From Fusibacter sp. 3D3 (GTDB lineage Bacteria > Bacillota > Clostridia > Peptostreptococcales > Acidaminobacteraceae): DNA of 64,000 nt. The notes under the pieces are model-generated. The model was not told the DNA's origin and made no database searches. It saw only the letters and a list, made by a program, of their open reading frames with translations. Positions 18,603 to 28,554 of this stretch are shown here, piece after piece (the stretch's first letter is position 1; every line of letters starts with the position of its first letter). The DNA lies in the NCBI RefSeq assembly GCF_001748365.1, contig NZ_BDHH01000001.1, positions 109,415-173,414 on the forward strand, in the 5' to 3' direction. Position numbers and translations under genes: made by a program.

Positions 18603-21600
18603 TTAAGGTAGCTCAATTACCCATTCAATACCATCAAATACAAGAATTACCTCTTGAGCATATATTGGCGCTGTATGGGCATCATCACCATAACTGTTCG
18701 TTATGTTTCTCACATGGCTAATTGTAATTTTATCCTCTATTTGAGGCGGGCTATTCAATACAAGTTCCAATGATTTGTGATCGGTGCCAACGGCCTCTGA
18801 TATGACTGTAATATTACCACTCAAAACGTCAATTTGTGCAGGCTTATAAGCATTATCGAGATGATTCCAAGACTCTATATAGTCTGTATAGGTTATCTTA
18901 ACGCTCGTGCTGGATGTCGTCTCCACACAGGAAACGCTTGTTGTGCTATTTATTCTCACAATGGAACTCAGTGCAATCGCATCATAAGGGTATGAATGCT
19001 CCGCTGGTAATACATAATTTTCTCCATGATCCGATGAAATTGCGAAGCCACTTTCTACCCTTAACGCAGCAATACCACTTTCTGGAGTAGCCGAATTGTA
19101 GAGGTATTTAGATAGCCTGCTGATAAAAGAAGGTATTGTATCTTCTACATCGCCAAGTTCCAAAGGTTTAATAAAGATTTGATCTCCTAAAACACTTGTC
19201 GTCCCATATAGATCCATAGGGACACTTGCATAGATCCCAGAACTCATGAGTTTCAATTTAGATACATCGACTACATCACTTTCATTCATCGGCTCTGAAA
19301 ACTTCACTGAAATGAATTTTTCGTCATAAGGCAGTGATAAATCCAGTGTGGAATCCATCAAAACTGGTCCTGCTTTATCGTTGACATGAATGCCATTCGT
19401 CGCTGAAAGCGAATGGTCATAAAGACTTTTGATCATTCCAGAAGAGAGTATGTCAAGTGTCCCTTCTGCCGCTGTGTTTCCAATATCACCTTCAGCAACA
19501 GCAAAATAAACAGTTGCATCATCTGTCAAATCTAGTCCAACAGGGCTTATGAGCATACTGGTATCCACAGCACTTGGCGAAATTAGAGTTGAATTTACGA
19601 TTGCCCCTACATCCACAAAGGAAGCATCTTTAACCGCTTTGTCAAAGACCAATTGAATGAAATCGATTTTTCCATTTTCATCATAATCCACCGTGTTAGC
19701 CTCTAATAGATTTAAATAAGGCGAATCCATAGTCCAACCCGAATCGTAAACGAGATTAAATTGAGTTCTCTCTACACTTTCATTTGTAACCAAAGTTTGG
19801 ATACTTTGATAATCCAATAAACTTAAAATGTCGATTACAAACATATCAGTCGTAAGCAAAGGGGCCTGCATTTGAACGACAAAGCTCAGAGAGATCTCAT
19901 CGAAGACACCCGCGTTATAGCTATAGCTCATAATTGTTCTATTGTTATTGCCACCAACGAAGCCTACCATATCACTAAGCATTCCCATATAATCTGTCGC
20001 ACTACTGTTATCTAAATAGTCGTCAAATATGAGGCTAATGCGGTATTGATTGGATCCAAGGTCTGTCAAATCAACCGTCTTAAGGGTTGTTTTAACCGAA
20101 TCCAATATATTGCCCTGCAAAGCTATCTTTTGACCCGTTAAAACCGTTTGATTGCCAATTTCATCTGCAATCGTCAAGCCATCACTGTAATAGAGATAAG
20201 TGCTCTCTTCTGCAACGACATACTGCGTGATATTTTGGATCGTATTATAATCTAGCCGCTCTATTCTGAGTTCATTTCCGAGATCACCCGCATTCATATT
20301 CATCATGCCAAATGCGATTGGATTTGCATCATTATGCGTACTCGCACTGGCATTGATGATTCTCAAATCAGGCGTTTCAAAACTGCTTGAATCAAGTGGT
20401 TCTGATGCGATGAGTTTGATCATTTTATCATCCGCTGTCCCAGCAAACGAATGGATTCCAGCAACAATCACAGGTGCTGCATGATCTGTTGTCGCCAAGT
20501 TTATGATAGCATCATTTGAAAAACCGTCTAAATCTTTGATCGTTCCAGAAGGAATTGTCAGTGTCCCTACCCCACCTGTGTTATATGAAATACTGCTAGA
20601 AGTGTGGTCCAGTTTTAAATAGATCACGGTATCATCCACAACGTCAGCATAAGTGCCTGTGAGATTGGTGACAATCGCCGAATCATCTACTGGGTCTAAT
20701 GACGCGCCTGATTGTAAAACAATCCCATTTTCTGCTGTGAAAGTCGAATCATCCACAGGATTATTGAATGTCACTTCTAGATGATCCACCAAGCCATCAC
20801 CATCTGCATCTAGGGTTGCAGCCCGCGTTGCATAAAAATCACCTACAGGTGCCATATCCATCGTCCAAGCATCTGCCGAAGCATCGTATTGGTAAGTTCG
20901 TGTGGTTTGCTCTGCACTATCAAAATAATCCGTTACAGGATATCCGAACAGATCGTAGAGATGACTGTAGCTAATGGTTACTGCGTCATTGTTCGCAAGT
21001 GCACCTCCGAAAACAGTCACATGGAAATTGATATTGATTTGACCTGTACTTCCGAATAAATATTGAACGTCAACAAACTCTGCGTTTGCGTTTGAAAAAG
21101 AGCCATGCAAGAAAATTTCAGGCGTGCTGGTCAACGTCTCCATTTGTGCCGCAGATAAATAATCATCCAATTTAACCGTGAATAAATAATCTGTATTTGG
21201 CGTTAAGGTTTGTACCGTTACATCTGAAACCATCGTTTTCTGACTATCCGTCTCAAGTCCTAAGAGACTGATGTCATTTTGAAGCACTCTTTGATTTCCA
21301 TTTATATCTGAGACGTAGGTAGACACTTCACTGTTCATCTTCAAGCGAATGCTTTCGTGACCGTCTAAAGCTGCATTTTTTACATAGTGAACCGTTGGAT
21401 AATTCAACTTCTGAGCTTCAACATAAAGCGCTGCAGTTGAGCTCTTTTCATAGCCAATTGCCTGTGCTTCACCATAAGAAGTCCCCGTAGTGGCTGCAAT
21501 TCTAACGTTTTCCCAAAGATTTGAACTCAAATTAGAAATAGGCTCTGAATAGACCAGTCTAATATATTTATCTTTTGCAGTACCTTCCAAAGAAATCATT

Positions 21601-23063
21601 GCACCTAAAACCACTGGTGCGATCTTATCTGTTGTGATCAAGTTAGTGACAGTTCCAAGGGATTCACCTGTCTTTGATTGAATCATGCCCACATGAGGTA
21701 CATTAAAATAGCCCATTGGAATTGTATTAATTGATTTCCCAGTTGTATCAAGGTTGAACACAAGAACGGAATCATTGCTTACATGGGGTATGCCAGAAAT
21801 GTGATCTGTCGAAATTTTTGACAAATCAATGGCGCCCAGCGTCCCGCCTGATTCTATATAAGCGCCACTTGATGAGACATAAGTTGAATCACTCACATCT
21901 TGATTAAAAGTCACGACAATATGATCTGCGATGCCATCACTTAAAGTTGCATCGACGATTTCAACTTTTGTCACTTCCAGCGCTAAGGTTTCAACACCAC
22001 CGTTATCAGCATCACCATCATCATTGCCTCCGGAACCATTGCCACCACCTGAACCTGGAAGTTGAGGTATTTGAGGCACTTGAGGTATTTGAGGCACTTG
22101 AGGTACTCGAGGCACCACCGCGTTACCACCTGCACCCCCTGCACCCCCTGCATCTGATATTAAATCATAAATAATGCTTGGAGGTTTTTCTCCTAAATCC
22201 ACATCATTTTGAGGTTCTTGTCTTTTCTGTTCAATGAGTTGGTCTAAGCCATCCGTGATGCTTGGATCGTAAGCATCGGGTTCGTCCGCTACAATTTCAA
22301 GTACAAACAAATCCAAGTTTTTCACTTCAATTTTTTGAGCTTTTCCGACTTTGCTGACCACTTCTTGAATATTAATTTGCTCAATCGCTTCACCCGCATT
22401 TAATCTACTCGTAATTTCATCAGAAATACCTTGGATGAATGCTGGATCAAGTAACAACGTTTCGTTTGCATTTGCAAAGAGTTCAACATCTTGTGTAGCA
22501 GGTGTCTCACCTGATTCACCTTGCTTTGCCACTTGTGTCTTCATGCTGACTTTACCTTCTAGAACCACCAGTTCAGTACTGCTTTTTTCCTTTTGCTCTG
22601 GTGTGGGTGAAATCACATATTTGACATAGAATTTTGTGCCTTTTGCCCCCATAACAGCCGTAGGTGTTTCGATTTCAAAGGAATCATCACCTGCAAGTGG
22701 TTTGCTAAGAGATGCCCAAACTTTTCCTGTGAATAGCTTGATGTTGGTCGAATCGCCTCCAGACTCAGCTTCTGACATGAGTTCACTTAAACTCATATAT
22801 GTTTTTTCGCCGACCTTTATATACTTGTCCTTGTCAATTTGAAGTGCTATAGAAGCACCCTTTCCCGTTATAATGCGATCGCCATGTTCTAGTACCGTAT
22901 TCACTTCAGGCGTAAAAGCCTTCTCGCCTCCTGCTTTTAAAACGGAAACGATTCCCGTTACTTCCACAACTGAAGCTGTTTTGTATTTCACCGCAAAATC
23001 AAGTGGTATGCCCACAAAGATTATCAGCATTGCCAAAGTAACTGCAAAAACTTTTTGTTTCAT
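18603..23063 (-). CDS. Giant secreted FecR-domain protein with Ig-like tandem repeats
   Basis: A 1486-residue exported protein. After a signal peptide (about 1-25), a FecR-like domain (about 40-200) shows GDRIITGKGASIALQI, GKVWASLSKPL and ETPTAVMGAKGTKFYVKY. A proline/glycine-rich hinge follows (about 310-350, VPQIPQ repeats then GSGGGNGSGG). The rest is three long repeats of about 375 residues, beginning near 371, 752 and 1124. Each pairs a DHIVVTFNQDVSDSTY-type module with an APVVLGAMISLEGTAKDK-type module, resembling Ig-like (Big_5/SbsA) folds. No LPxTG or S-layer anchor is visible. The ATG follows AAGGGGGG. A surface structural or adhesive role is inferred only. Confidence 0.8.
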   Translation of the reverse strand: MKQKVFAVTLAMLIIFVGIPLDFAVKYKTASVVEVTGIVSVLKAGGEKAFTPEVNTVLEHGDRIITGKGASIALQIDKDKYIKVGEKTYMSLSELMSEAESGGDSTNIKLFTGKVWASLSKPLAGDDSFEIETPTAVMGAKGTKFYVKYVISPTPEQKEKSSTELVVLEGKVSMKTQVAKQGESGETPATQDVELFANANETLLLDPAFIQGISDEITSRLNAGEAIEQINIQEVVSKVGKAQKIEVKNLDLFVLEIVADEPDAYDPSITDGLDQLIEQKRQEPQNDVDLGEKPPSIIYDLISDAGGAGGAGGNAVVPRVPQVPQIPQVPQIPQLPGSGGGNGSGGNDDGDADNGGVETLALEVTKVEIVDATLSDGIADHIVVTFNQDVSDSTYVSSSGAYIESGGTLGAIDLSKISTDHISGIPHVSNDSVLVFNLDTTGKSINTIPMGYFNVPHVGMIQSKTGESLGTVTNLITTDKIAPVVLGAMISLEGTAKDKYIRLVYSEPISNLSSNLWENVRIAATTGTSYGEAQAIGYEKSSTAALYVEAQKLNYPTVHYVKNAALDGHESIRLKMNSEVSTYVSDINGNQRVLQNDISLLGLETDSQKTMVSDVTVQTLTPNTDYLFTVKLDDYLSAAQMETLTSTPEIFLHGSFSNANAEFVDVQYLFGSTGQININFHVTVFGGALANNDAVTISYSHLYDLFGYPVTDYFDSAEQTTRTYQYDASADAWTMDMAPVGDFYATRAATLDADGDGLVDHLEVTFNNPVDDSTFTAENGIVLQSGASLDPVDDSAIVTNLTGTYADVVDDTVIYLKLDHTSSSISYNTGGVGTLTIPSGTIKDLDGFSNDAIINLATTDHAAPVIVAGIHSFAGTADDKMIKLIASEPLDSSSFETPDLRIINASASTHNDANPIAFGMMNMNAGDLGNELRIERLDYNTIQNITQYVVAEESTYLYYSDGLTIADEIGNQTVLTGQKIALQGNILDSVKTTLKTVDLTDLGSNQYRISLIFDDYLDNSSATDYMGMLSDMVGFVGGNNNRTIMSYSYNAGVFDEISLSFVVQMQAPLLTTDMFVIDILSLLDYQSIQTLVTNESVERTQFNLVYDSGWTMDSPYLNLLEANTVDYDENGKIDFIQLVFDKAVKDASFVDVGAIVNSTLISPSAVDTSMLISPVGLDLTDDATVYFAVAEGDIGNTAAEGTLDILSSGMIKSLYDHSLSATNGIHVNDKAGPVLMDSTLDLSLPYDEKFISVKFSEPMNESDVVDVSKLKLMSSGIYASVPMDLYGTTSVLGDQIFIKPLELGDVEDTIPSFISRLSKYLYNSATPESGIAALRVESGFAISSDHGENYVLPAEHSYPYDAIALSSIVRINSTTSVSCVETTSSTSVKITYTDYIESWNHLDNAYKPAQIDVLSGNITVISEAVGTDHKSLELVLNSPPQIEDKITISHVRNITNSYGDDAHTAPIYAQEVILVFDGIEWVIELP

Positions 23064-23226
23064 TCTTTTGCCCCCCTTATTTTATTGTCTACCTTTCCAG
23101 TACCCTTTGAGTGGTGCTTTGATTATTACCTACCCTTAACATCCAATTCCGCTCATTGATCACCGTGGGTTTATACCCAATTCCTGTGATATTTCTCTCT
23201 AAATATTTTTGTTTTGCTTTCATTAT

Positions 23227-23258
23227 ATTCTATTTTACGCATTATGCATTCTATTTTA
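23227..23258. repeat. Two direct repeats 21 bp apart in the promoter region of the FecR-domain gene
   Basis: ATTCTATTTTA occurs at 23227-23237 and 23248-23258, exactly two helical turns apart. The first copy touches a minus-strand -10 match (TATAAT at 23227-23222) that lacks a good -35, which suggests a site for an activator. The remaining 23064-23226 leader holds no gene and no recognisable riboswitch. Confidence 0.35.
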
Positions 23259-23270
23259 AATAAAAAATAC

Positions 23271-23287
23271 ATTTTCATCATGAAAAT
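23271..23287. promoter_or_regulatory. Possible LysR-type operator
   Basis: ATTTTCATCATGAAAAT is an 8-1-8 dyad containing the T-N11-A pattern of LysR-type binding sites. It lies between the divergent FecR-domain gene and the lysR gene, so it could serve autoregulation. Confidence 0.35.
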
Positions 23288-23373
23288 ATTACATTTTCAA
23301 AAATATTTGATATAATATTCATAAGTCCTACTAATCAATTTTTAAATAAACATAACTTAAACTTCTCATTCGT

Positions 23374-23402
23374 TTTACATAATCATAACCTGATTATAAT
23401 AT
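23374..23402 (+). promoter_or_regulatory. Possible promoter of the lysR-glycogen operon
   Basis: TTTACA at 23374, then TATAAT at 23395 (15-base spacer) or TAATAT at 23397 (17-base spacer), just upstream of the ribosome site AAAGGAG. Confidence 0.4.
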
Positions 23403-23420
23403 AGAAAAAGGAGTATTTGA

Positions 23421-24332
23421 ATGGAGCTCTATCCCAATATCAACTTCGAACTCTACAAATTTTTTTACTTTGCCGCAGATGAACTCAATTTTTCTAAAGC
23501 TGCACAAAATCTCCATGTCACTCAGTCTGCGGTCAGCCAATCTATAAAGTCTTTAGAATCGCAACTTGAAGTGACTTTATTTTTTAGGCAGGGTCGTAAT
23601 ATTCGTTTGACCTTTGAAGGGGAAGTGCTCTTCAAACACATTGAAAAAGCCTTTAACTTTATCAGATCTGCAGAAAATTCTCTTAATAGCATCAAATCAC
23701 TCGATGAAGGCACCGTTTTTATCGGTGCCAGCGATACCATTACACGTTATTTACTCCTCTCGAAAATCAAAAGTTTCAATGCAATTTATCCAAAGGTAAA
23801 ACTATCCATTAACAACAGACCTTCTCCAAGATCCGTGGAACGCTTAAAAAATGGTGAAATTGATATCGCCATTATCAATCTCAATCCAAATGTAGACTAT
23901 GAGGGCCTTGAGGTTACACCTTTTAGTACCATCGACAATATATTCATCGCAACGCATACTTATCTTCCCATGATACCCTTTACTAAACTTTCATTAAAGG
24001 AGGTCAGCGCACACCCACTTATTTGTCTTGAAGAAAAATCAACGACGCGAAAAATTCTTGAAGAATTTTATAAAGCGAATCAACTCAAAGTTCATCCATC
24101 GTTTGAATTTGGTTCTTTAGAGGTCATCTTAGAAGCTGTAAAATCCAATATGGGCATTGGTTTTGTTTCAAAAAATGTAGCAGAACAGGACTTGAACACG
24201 GCAATCATTAGAGAAGTTCAGATTATAGAAGAGATTCCTCAGATAAATGTGGGTATATTAACCAACAAGAGTAAACCCCTTTCCTTAGCCACTCAAAAGT
24301 TTTTGAATATACTCCTTGAAAAAGAAAGTTAG
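23421..24332 (+). CDS. LysR-family transcriptional regulator
   Basis: A 303-residue regulator with an N-terminal winged helix-turn-helix (LNFSKAAQNLHVTQSAVSQS, about residues 23-42) and a type-2 periplasmic-binding-like effector domain (about 95-303, with GTVFIGASDTITRYLL and VKSNMGIGFVSKNVA). The ATG follows AAAGGAG. The glycogen branching enzyme gene begins nine bases after its stop, so it heads the glg operon and probably controls it together with itself. The effector is unknown. A LysR protein leading a glycogen operon is not the usual arrangement. Confidence 0.9.
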   Translation: MELYPNINFELYKFFYFAADELNFSKAAQNLHVTQSAVSQSIKSLESQLEVTLFFRQGRNIRLTFEGEVLFKHIEKAFNFIRSAENSLNSIKSLDEGTVFIGASDTITRYLLLSKIKSFNAIYPKVKLSINNRPSPRSVERLKNGEIDIAIINLNPNVDYEGLEVTPFSTIDNIFIATHTYLPMIPFTKLSLKEVSAHPLICLEEKSTTRKILEEFYKANQLKVHPSFEFGSLEVILEAVKSNMGIGFVSKNVAEQDLNTAIIREVQIIEEIPQINVGILTNKSKPLSLATQKFLNILLEKES

Positions 24333-24340
24333 GTGATCAA

Positions 24341-26266
24341 ATGCAGCCACATGAAATCAATCAATACATTCAAGAAAAAGGTTTTTTTTATTTGAATGAG
24401 GGTGAATTAGATGTCCATCTTTTTCACGAAGGCACATTTTACAAAAGCTACGAATTCTTAGGTGCACATGCCATCAATCGATTTGATGTAAGTGCCGTGC
24501 GTTTCGTCGTCTGGGCACCTAACGCGCATCAAGTGAATCTCATAGGCGATTTCAACGATTGGGATACATCTAGACACCCTATGCAACGCATCCAAAAAAG
24601 TGGTCTATGGCAAATCTGTGTGGTAAACGTTCAACCTTTTGACAGTTATAAATACCATATCATTGGTCCTGATCACAGCATTCACTACAAGGCAGATCCC
24701 TATGCATTCCATGCTGAAGAACGCCCAAAGACTGCTTCTAAATACTATGATCTGTCCGGTTATCAATGGCATGATGACGCTTGGCTCAGTAACCGCGACC
24801 AAGTAGATCATTATCACGGTCCTCTGAACATTTATGAAGTCAATTTTTTATCTTGGCGTCAAAAACACGATGGCAAACAATACGCTTACCAAGACCTCGC
24901 ACACGAATTAATCCCCTATGTTAAAGAGATGGGGTACACACATATTGAACTCATGCCTATTATGGAACATCCGTATGATGGTTCTTGGGGATATCAGCTA
25001 ACGGGTTACTTTGCCCCAACTTCCAGATATGGAACGCCTAAAGACCTCATGTTCTTCATTGACCAATGTCATCAAAACGATATTGGCGTCATTTTAGACT
25101 GGGTTCCAGGACACTTTTGCAAGGATGCGCATGGACTTTATCACTTCGATGGGGGCTCATGCTTCGAATCCAGTGATTACGAGCGTGCGCACAATGATCA
25201 ATGGGGCACTGTAAACTTTGATTACAGCAAACCTGAAGTAAATACCTTTCTAATCTCGAATATATTCTACTGGCATGAATTTTACCATGTGGATGGCATC
25301 CGAATTGATGCAGTTGCCTATATGCTCTACCTCAACTTCGGGGGACAACTTCTCAAAAACAAATATGGAGGCGTTGAAAATTTAGAAGCCCTTGACTTTA
25401 TCAAAAAAATGAATCAAATTGTATTTCAATACTTCCCAAACACCTTGATGATGGCAGAAGAATCCACTTCATGGCCTATGGTTTCACGCCCTATTTCAGA
25501 TGGCGGTTTAGGCTTCAATTACAAATGGAATATGGGCTGGATGAACGATATCCTTGAATATATGAAGCTTGATCCGGTCTTTAGAAAAGGATTCCACAAG
25601 GCACTGACTTTTTCACTCACTTATGCCTTTTCAGAAAACTTCGTCTTACCTCTGAGCCACGATGAAGTTGTTCATGGTAAAAAATCTCTGCTCAACAAAA
25701 TGCCGGGTAGCTATGAAGAAAAATTCGCGGGGTTAAGATTGCTCTATACCTATATGATGGCACATCCTGGTAAGAAATTGCTCTTTATGGGAGGTGAATT
25801 TGGTCAATTTATAGAATGGAATGAATGGCAAGCACTTGATTTTCACCTGCTTGATTATGAGTTGCATCAAAAATTAAAACATTTCGTGAAAGACCTCAAC
25901 TGGACCTATCGTCATAATAATTGCTTTTACGAACTGGATACCAGTTATGACGGCTATGACTGGATTGAAGCTGATAATTCAAACGAGAGTATTATTTCCT
26001 TTGAGCGTGTTAACAGACAAGGGGAACGATTAGTCATCGTCCTCAACTTTACGCCAATTGAACGTAAAAATTATCCTGTTGGCGTTACCATTCCTGGGCA
26101 ATATGAAGTCATTTTAAACTCTGCTTCTGCTAAATATGGTGGTACGGCCTCTAACAGTTCCAAAACGTACACTTCTAAAGAAGAACTTATGCATCACCGA
26201 TTCCACGCACTGAGAATCACACTCCCCCCTTATGGTGGCTTATATTTTAAATTAAAGGAGGACTAA
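24341..26266 (+). CDS. glgB: 1,4-alpha-glucan branching enzyme
   Basis: GH13 enzyme of 641 residues that makes alpha-1,6 branches in glycogen. A CBM48-type N-domain (VRFVVWAPNAHQVNLIGDF, about 50-70) is followed by the catalytic barrel with DWVPGHF, the nucleophile aspartate in GIRIDAVAYMLY, the acid/base glutamate in AEESTSWP, and LPLSHDEVVHGKKS. It ends with a C-terminal beta domain. Length is normal for bacterial GlgB. The start follows TTAGGTGAT, a modest ribosome site. It is the first enzyme gene of the glg operon. Confidence 0.95.
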   Translation: MQPHEINQYIQEKGFFYLNEGELDVHLFHEGTFYKSYEFLGAHAINRFDVSAVRFVVWAPNAHQVNLIGDFNDWDTSRHPMQRIQKSGLWQICVVNVQPFDSYKYHIIGPDHSIHYKADPYAFHAEERPKTASKYYDLSGYQWHDDAWLSNRDQVDHYHGPLNIYEVNFLSWRQKHDGKQYAYQDLAHELIPYVKEMGYTHIELMPIMEHPYDGSWGYQLTGYFAPTSRYGTPKDLMFFIDQCHQNDIGVILDWVPGHFCKDAHGLYHFDGGSCFESSDYERAHNDQWGTVNFDYSKPEVNTFLISNIFYWHEFYHVDGIRIDAVAYMLYLNFGGQLLKNKYGGVENLEALDFIKKMNQIVFQYFPNTLMMAEESTSWPMVSRPISDGGLGFNYKWNMGWMNDILEYMKLDPVFRKGFHKALTFSLTYAFSENFVLPLSHDEVVHGKKSLLNKMPGSYEEKFAGLRLLYTYMMAHPGKKLLFMGGEFGQFIEWNEWQALDFHLLDYELHQKLKHFVKDLNWTYRHNNCFYELDTSYDGYDWIEADNSNESIISFERVNRQGERLVIVLNFTPIERKNYPVGVTIPGQYEVILNSASAKYGGTASNSSKTYTSKEELMHHRFHALRITLPPYGGLYFKLKED

Positions 26267-26269
26267 CTT

Positions 26270-27406
26270 ATGAAAGAAGGCAAAATGATTGCAATGCTCC
26301 TTGCAGGTGGTCAAGGATCAAGACTAAAACTGTTGACAAAAGAAGTCGCTAAACCTGCAGTTCCCTTTGGTGGCAAATATCGGATTATCGATTTTCCGCT
26401 CAGCAATTGTTCCAATTCAGGCATATTTGATGTGGGTATTTTAACACAGTATAAACCTTATCAGTTAAATTCTCACATAGGCATCGGTAGTTCATGGGAT
26501 TTAGATAGAAGAACTGGTGGCGTCAGAGTACTGCCCCCTTACACCAATGAACAAGGTGGCCGTTGGTATAAAGGCACTGCCAATGCTATCTATGAAAATA
26601 TTTCCTTTATCGATGAACTCAGCCCTGAATTTGTACTCATTCTCTCAGGAGACCATATCTACAAAATGGATTACTCCGTGATGCTCGAATATCACCAAGA
26701 AAAAAAAGCGGATGTTACCATTTCGGTTGTGGAAGTGCCTTGGGATGAAGCTTCGCGCTTTGGGCTCATGCATGTCAATCCAGATATGTCCGTCATAGAA
26801 TTTGAAGAAAAACCCAAAAAACCCAAATCCAACCTAGCTTCAATGGGTATTTATATTTTCGACTGGAAGGCACTTAGAAAATATTTGGTTGCGGATGAAA
26901 AAGACTCTAATTCAAGCAATGACTTCGGACATGATATCATCCCTAAAATGATGAACGATGGTAAAAAACTTTTTGCTTATCAATTTGAAGGATACTGGAA
27001 AGATGTGGGCACCATTAAAAGCTACTGGGAATCTAACATGGATCTCTTGGCTGAAAGCAATACGTTAGACCTCTACGATCGCGATTGGAAAATATATTCT
27101 AAAAATAGACATTTGCCACCTCATTATATCTCCAAAGACGCCTCTGTTGTGAACTCACTCATAAATGAAGGTTGTCGCATAGAAGGCAGCTTATATAATA
27201 CGATCCTTTTTAACGAAATTAGGGTTGGTAAAAACGCTAAAATTGTCAATAGTGTTATCTTGTCAGGTGCTGTCATTGAGGAGGGTGCTGAAGTTTATAA
27301 TGCTGTTGTCATGGAAAACGTCATCGTTAAATCGGGCACTAAAATAGGCACAAAAGACGATACAATCGTCTATCTTGTTTCCAAAAATAAAATTATCGAA
27401 TCTTAG
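26270..27406 (+). CDS. glgC: Glucose-1-phosphate adenylyltransferase, catalytic subunit
   Basis: Makes ADP-glucose from glucose-1-phosphate and ATP, the committed step of glycogen synthesis. The 378-residue protein carries the nucleotide-binding motif [43 protein letters not shown] and the metal/substrate region [12 protein letters not shown] left-handed beta-helix tail (from about 290) is typical of the family. It begins three bases after glgB, behind AAAGGAGGA. In Firmicutes it works as a heteromer with GlgD, encoded next. Confidence 0.95.
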   Translation: MKEGKMIAMLLAGGQGSRLKLLTKEVAKPAVPFGGKYRIIDFPLSNCSNSGIFDVGILTQYKPYQLNSHIGIGSSWDLDRRTGGVRVLPPYTNEQGGRWYKGTANAIYENISFIDELSPEFVLILSGDHIYKMDYSVMLEYHQEKKADVTISVVEVPWDEASRFGLMHVNPDMSVIEFEEKPKKPKSNLASMGIYIFDWKALRKYLVADEKDSNSSNDFGHDIIPKMMNDGKKLFAYQFEGYWKDVGTIKSYWESNMDLLAESNTLDLYDRDWKIYSKNRHLPPHYISKDASVVNSLINEGCRIEGSLYNTILFNEIRVGKNAKIVNSVILSGAVIEEGAEVYNAVVMENVIVKSGTKIGTKDDTIVYLVSKNKIIES

Positions 27407-27420
27407 AAAGAGGTGACAAC

Positions 27421-28554
27421 ATGAAAAACTGTTTAGGAATTGTAAATTTAAGTGAAATAGATAATAATTTTGGCGTATTGTGCCAAAGCAGACCCACTTC
27501 AATGCTCCCCTTCGCTGGCAGATATCGTGTGATCGACTTCATTCTATCCAACATGGTTAACAGTGGCATTACAGGTATTGGCATTTTTACAGGGAATAAA
27601 GTGCGCTCTGTCATGGATCATCTAGGGTCAGGAAGTTCTTGGGATCTCGACCGTAAAATAAACGGCCTGTTTTTATTCACACCTACTTATGATTATACTG
27701 CCACTTATAAACGCGTAGGGGACCTCGACTTATTTTATCAAAACAATTCTTTTATTAAATATGCTAAGCAAGAGCATTTGTTTTTATCCAAAACTTATAT
27801 GTTGGCCAATATCGATCTCAATGAGGCCTATGAAGAATTTGTGGAATCGGGGGCAGATATTTGTATGATCTACAAGCCTGTTGAAGATATCAATCAGGCT
27901 TATATCGGCTGTGATATGATTCATCTTGATCAAAAGGGGCACTTTGAAAGTGTGGGTACAAATCTTGGGAAGAACAAAAAATTCAATTTATCTCTTGAGA
28001 TGTATTTTATAAAAAAAGAGATCTACTTTGACATCTTGTTTGATGCCATTGAAAAAGGGTCAGCAAATTTTTTAAAACAAGCACTTTTCAATAATCTCCA
28101 TAAATACAGTGTAAGCACCTATCAATTTGATGGACATGTCTCCTGTATCAACAACATTAAAAATTATGCGGATGCAAATTTTGCAATTTTGGATTCTGAA
28201 GTATCCAATGATCTCTTTTTTAAACACGGACAAATCTTCACAAAAGTTAAAGATGAGCCCTCCACGTATTATAAGTCACACGCAAAAGTTAAAAACTCTT
28301 TTATCGCAAATGGTTGCCAAATTGATGGCTATGTTGAAAATTCCATCATTTTCCGTGGTGTCAAAATCGAAAAAGGCGCCATCGTCAAAAACTCAATCAT
28401 CATGCAAAAGGCTGATATTCAAAAGAATGCTCATCTGAATCATGTCATTCTCGATAAGCGTGCCAAGATCGGTGCAGGTGTCACATTAATTGGTGAACCC
28501 AATAATCCTTATATGGCAGGCAAAAAAGCCTCTATTGATAAGGAGGTCCTCTAA
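27421..28554 (+). CDS. glgD: ADP-glucose pyrophosphorylase regulatory subunit GlgD
   Basis: A 377-residue GlgC homologue. It keeps the fold ([31 protein letters not shown]) but the N-terminal GGQGSRL loop is replaced by NNFGVLCQSRP, as in other Firmicute GlgD proteins, so it is expected to lack catalysis and to raise GlgC activity. A hexapeptide-repeat tail is present (VENSIIFRGVKIEKGAIVKN). It lies between glgC and glgA and abuts glgA directly. Confidence 0.93.
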   Translation: MKNCLGIVNLSEIDNNFGVLCQSRPTSMLPFAGRYRVIDFILSNMVNSGITGIGIFTGNKVRSVMDHLGSGSSWDLDRKINGLFLFTPTYDYTATYKRVGDLDLFYQNNSFIKYAKQEHLFLSKTYMLANIDLNEAYEEFVESGADICMIYKPVEDINQAYIGCDMIHLDQKGHFESVGTNLGKNKKFNLSLEMYFIKKEIYFDILFDAIEKGSANFLKQALFNNLHKYSVSTYQFDGHVSCINNIKNYADANFAILDSEVSNDLFFKHGQIFTKVKDEPSTYYKSHAKVKNSFIANGCQIDGYVENSIIFRGVKIEKGAIVKNSIIMQKADIQKNAHLNHVILDKRAKIGAGVTLIGEPNNPYMAGKKASIDKEVL

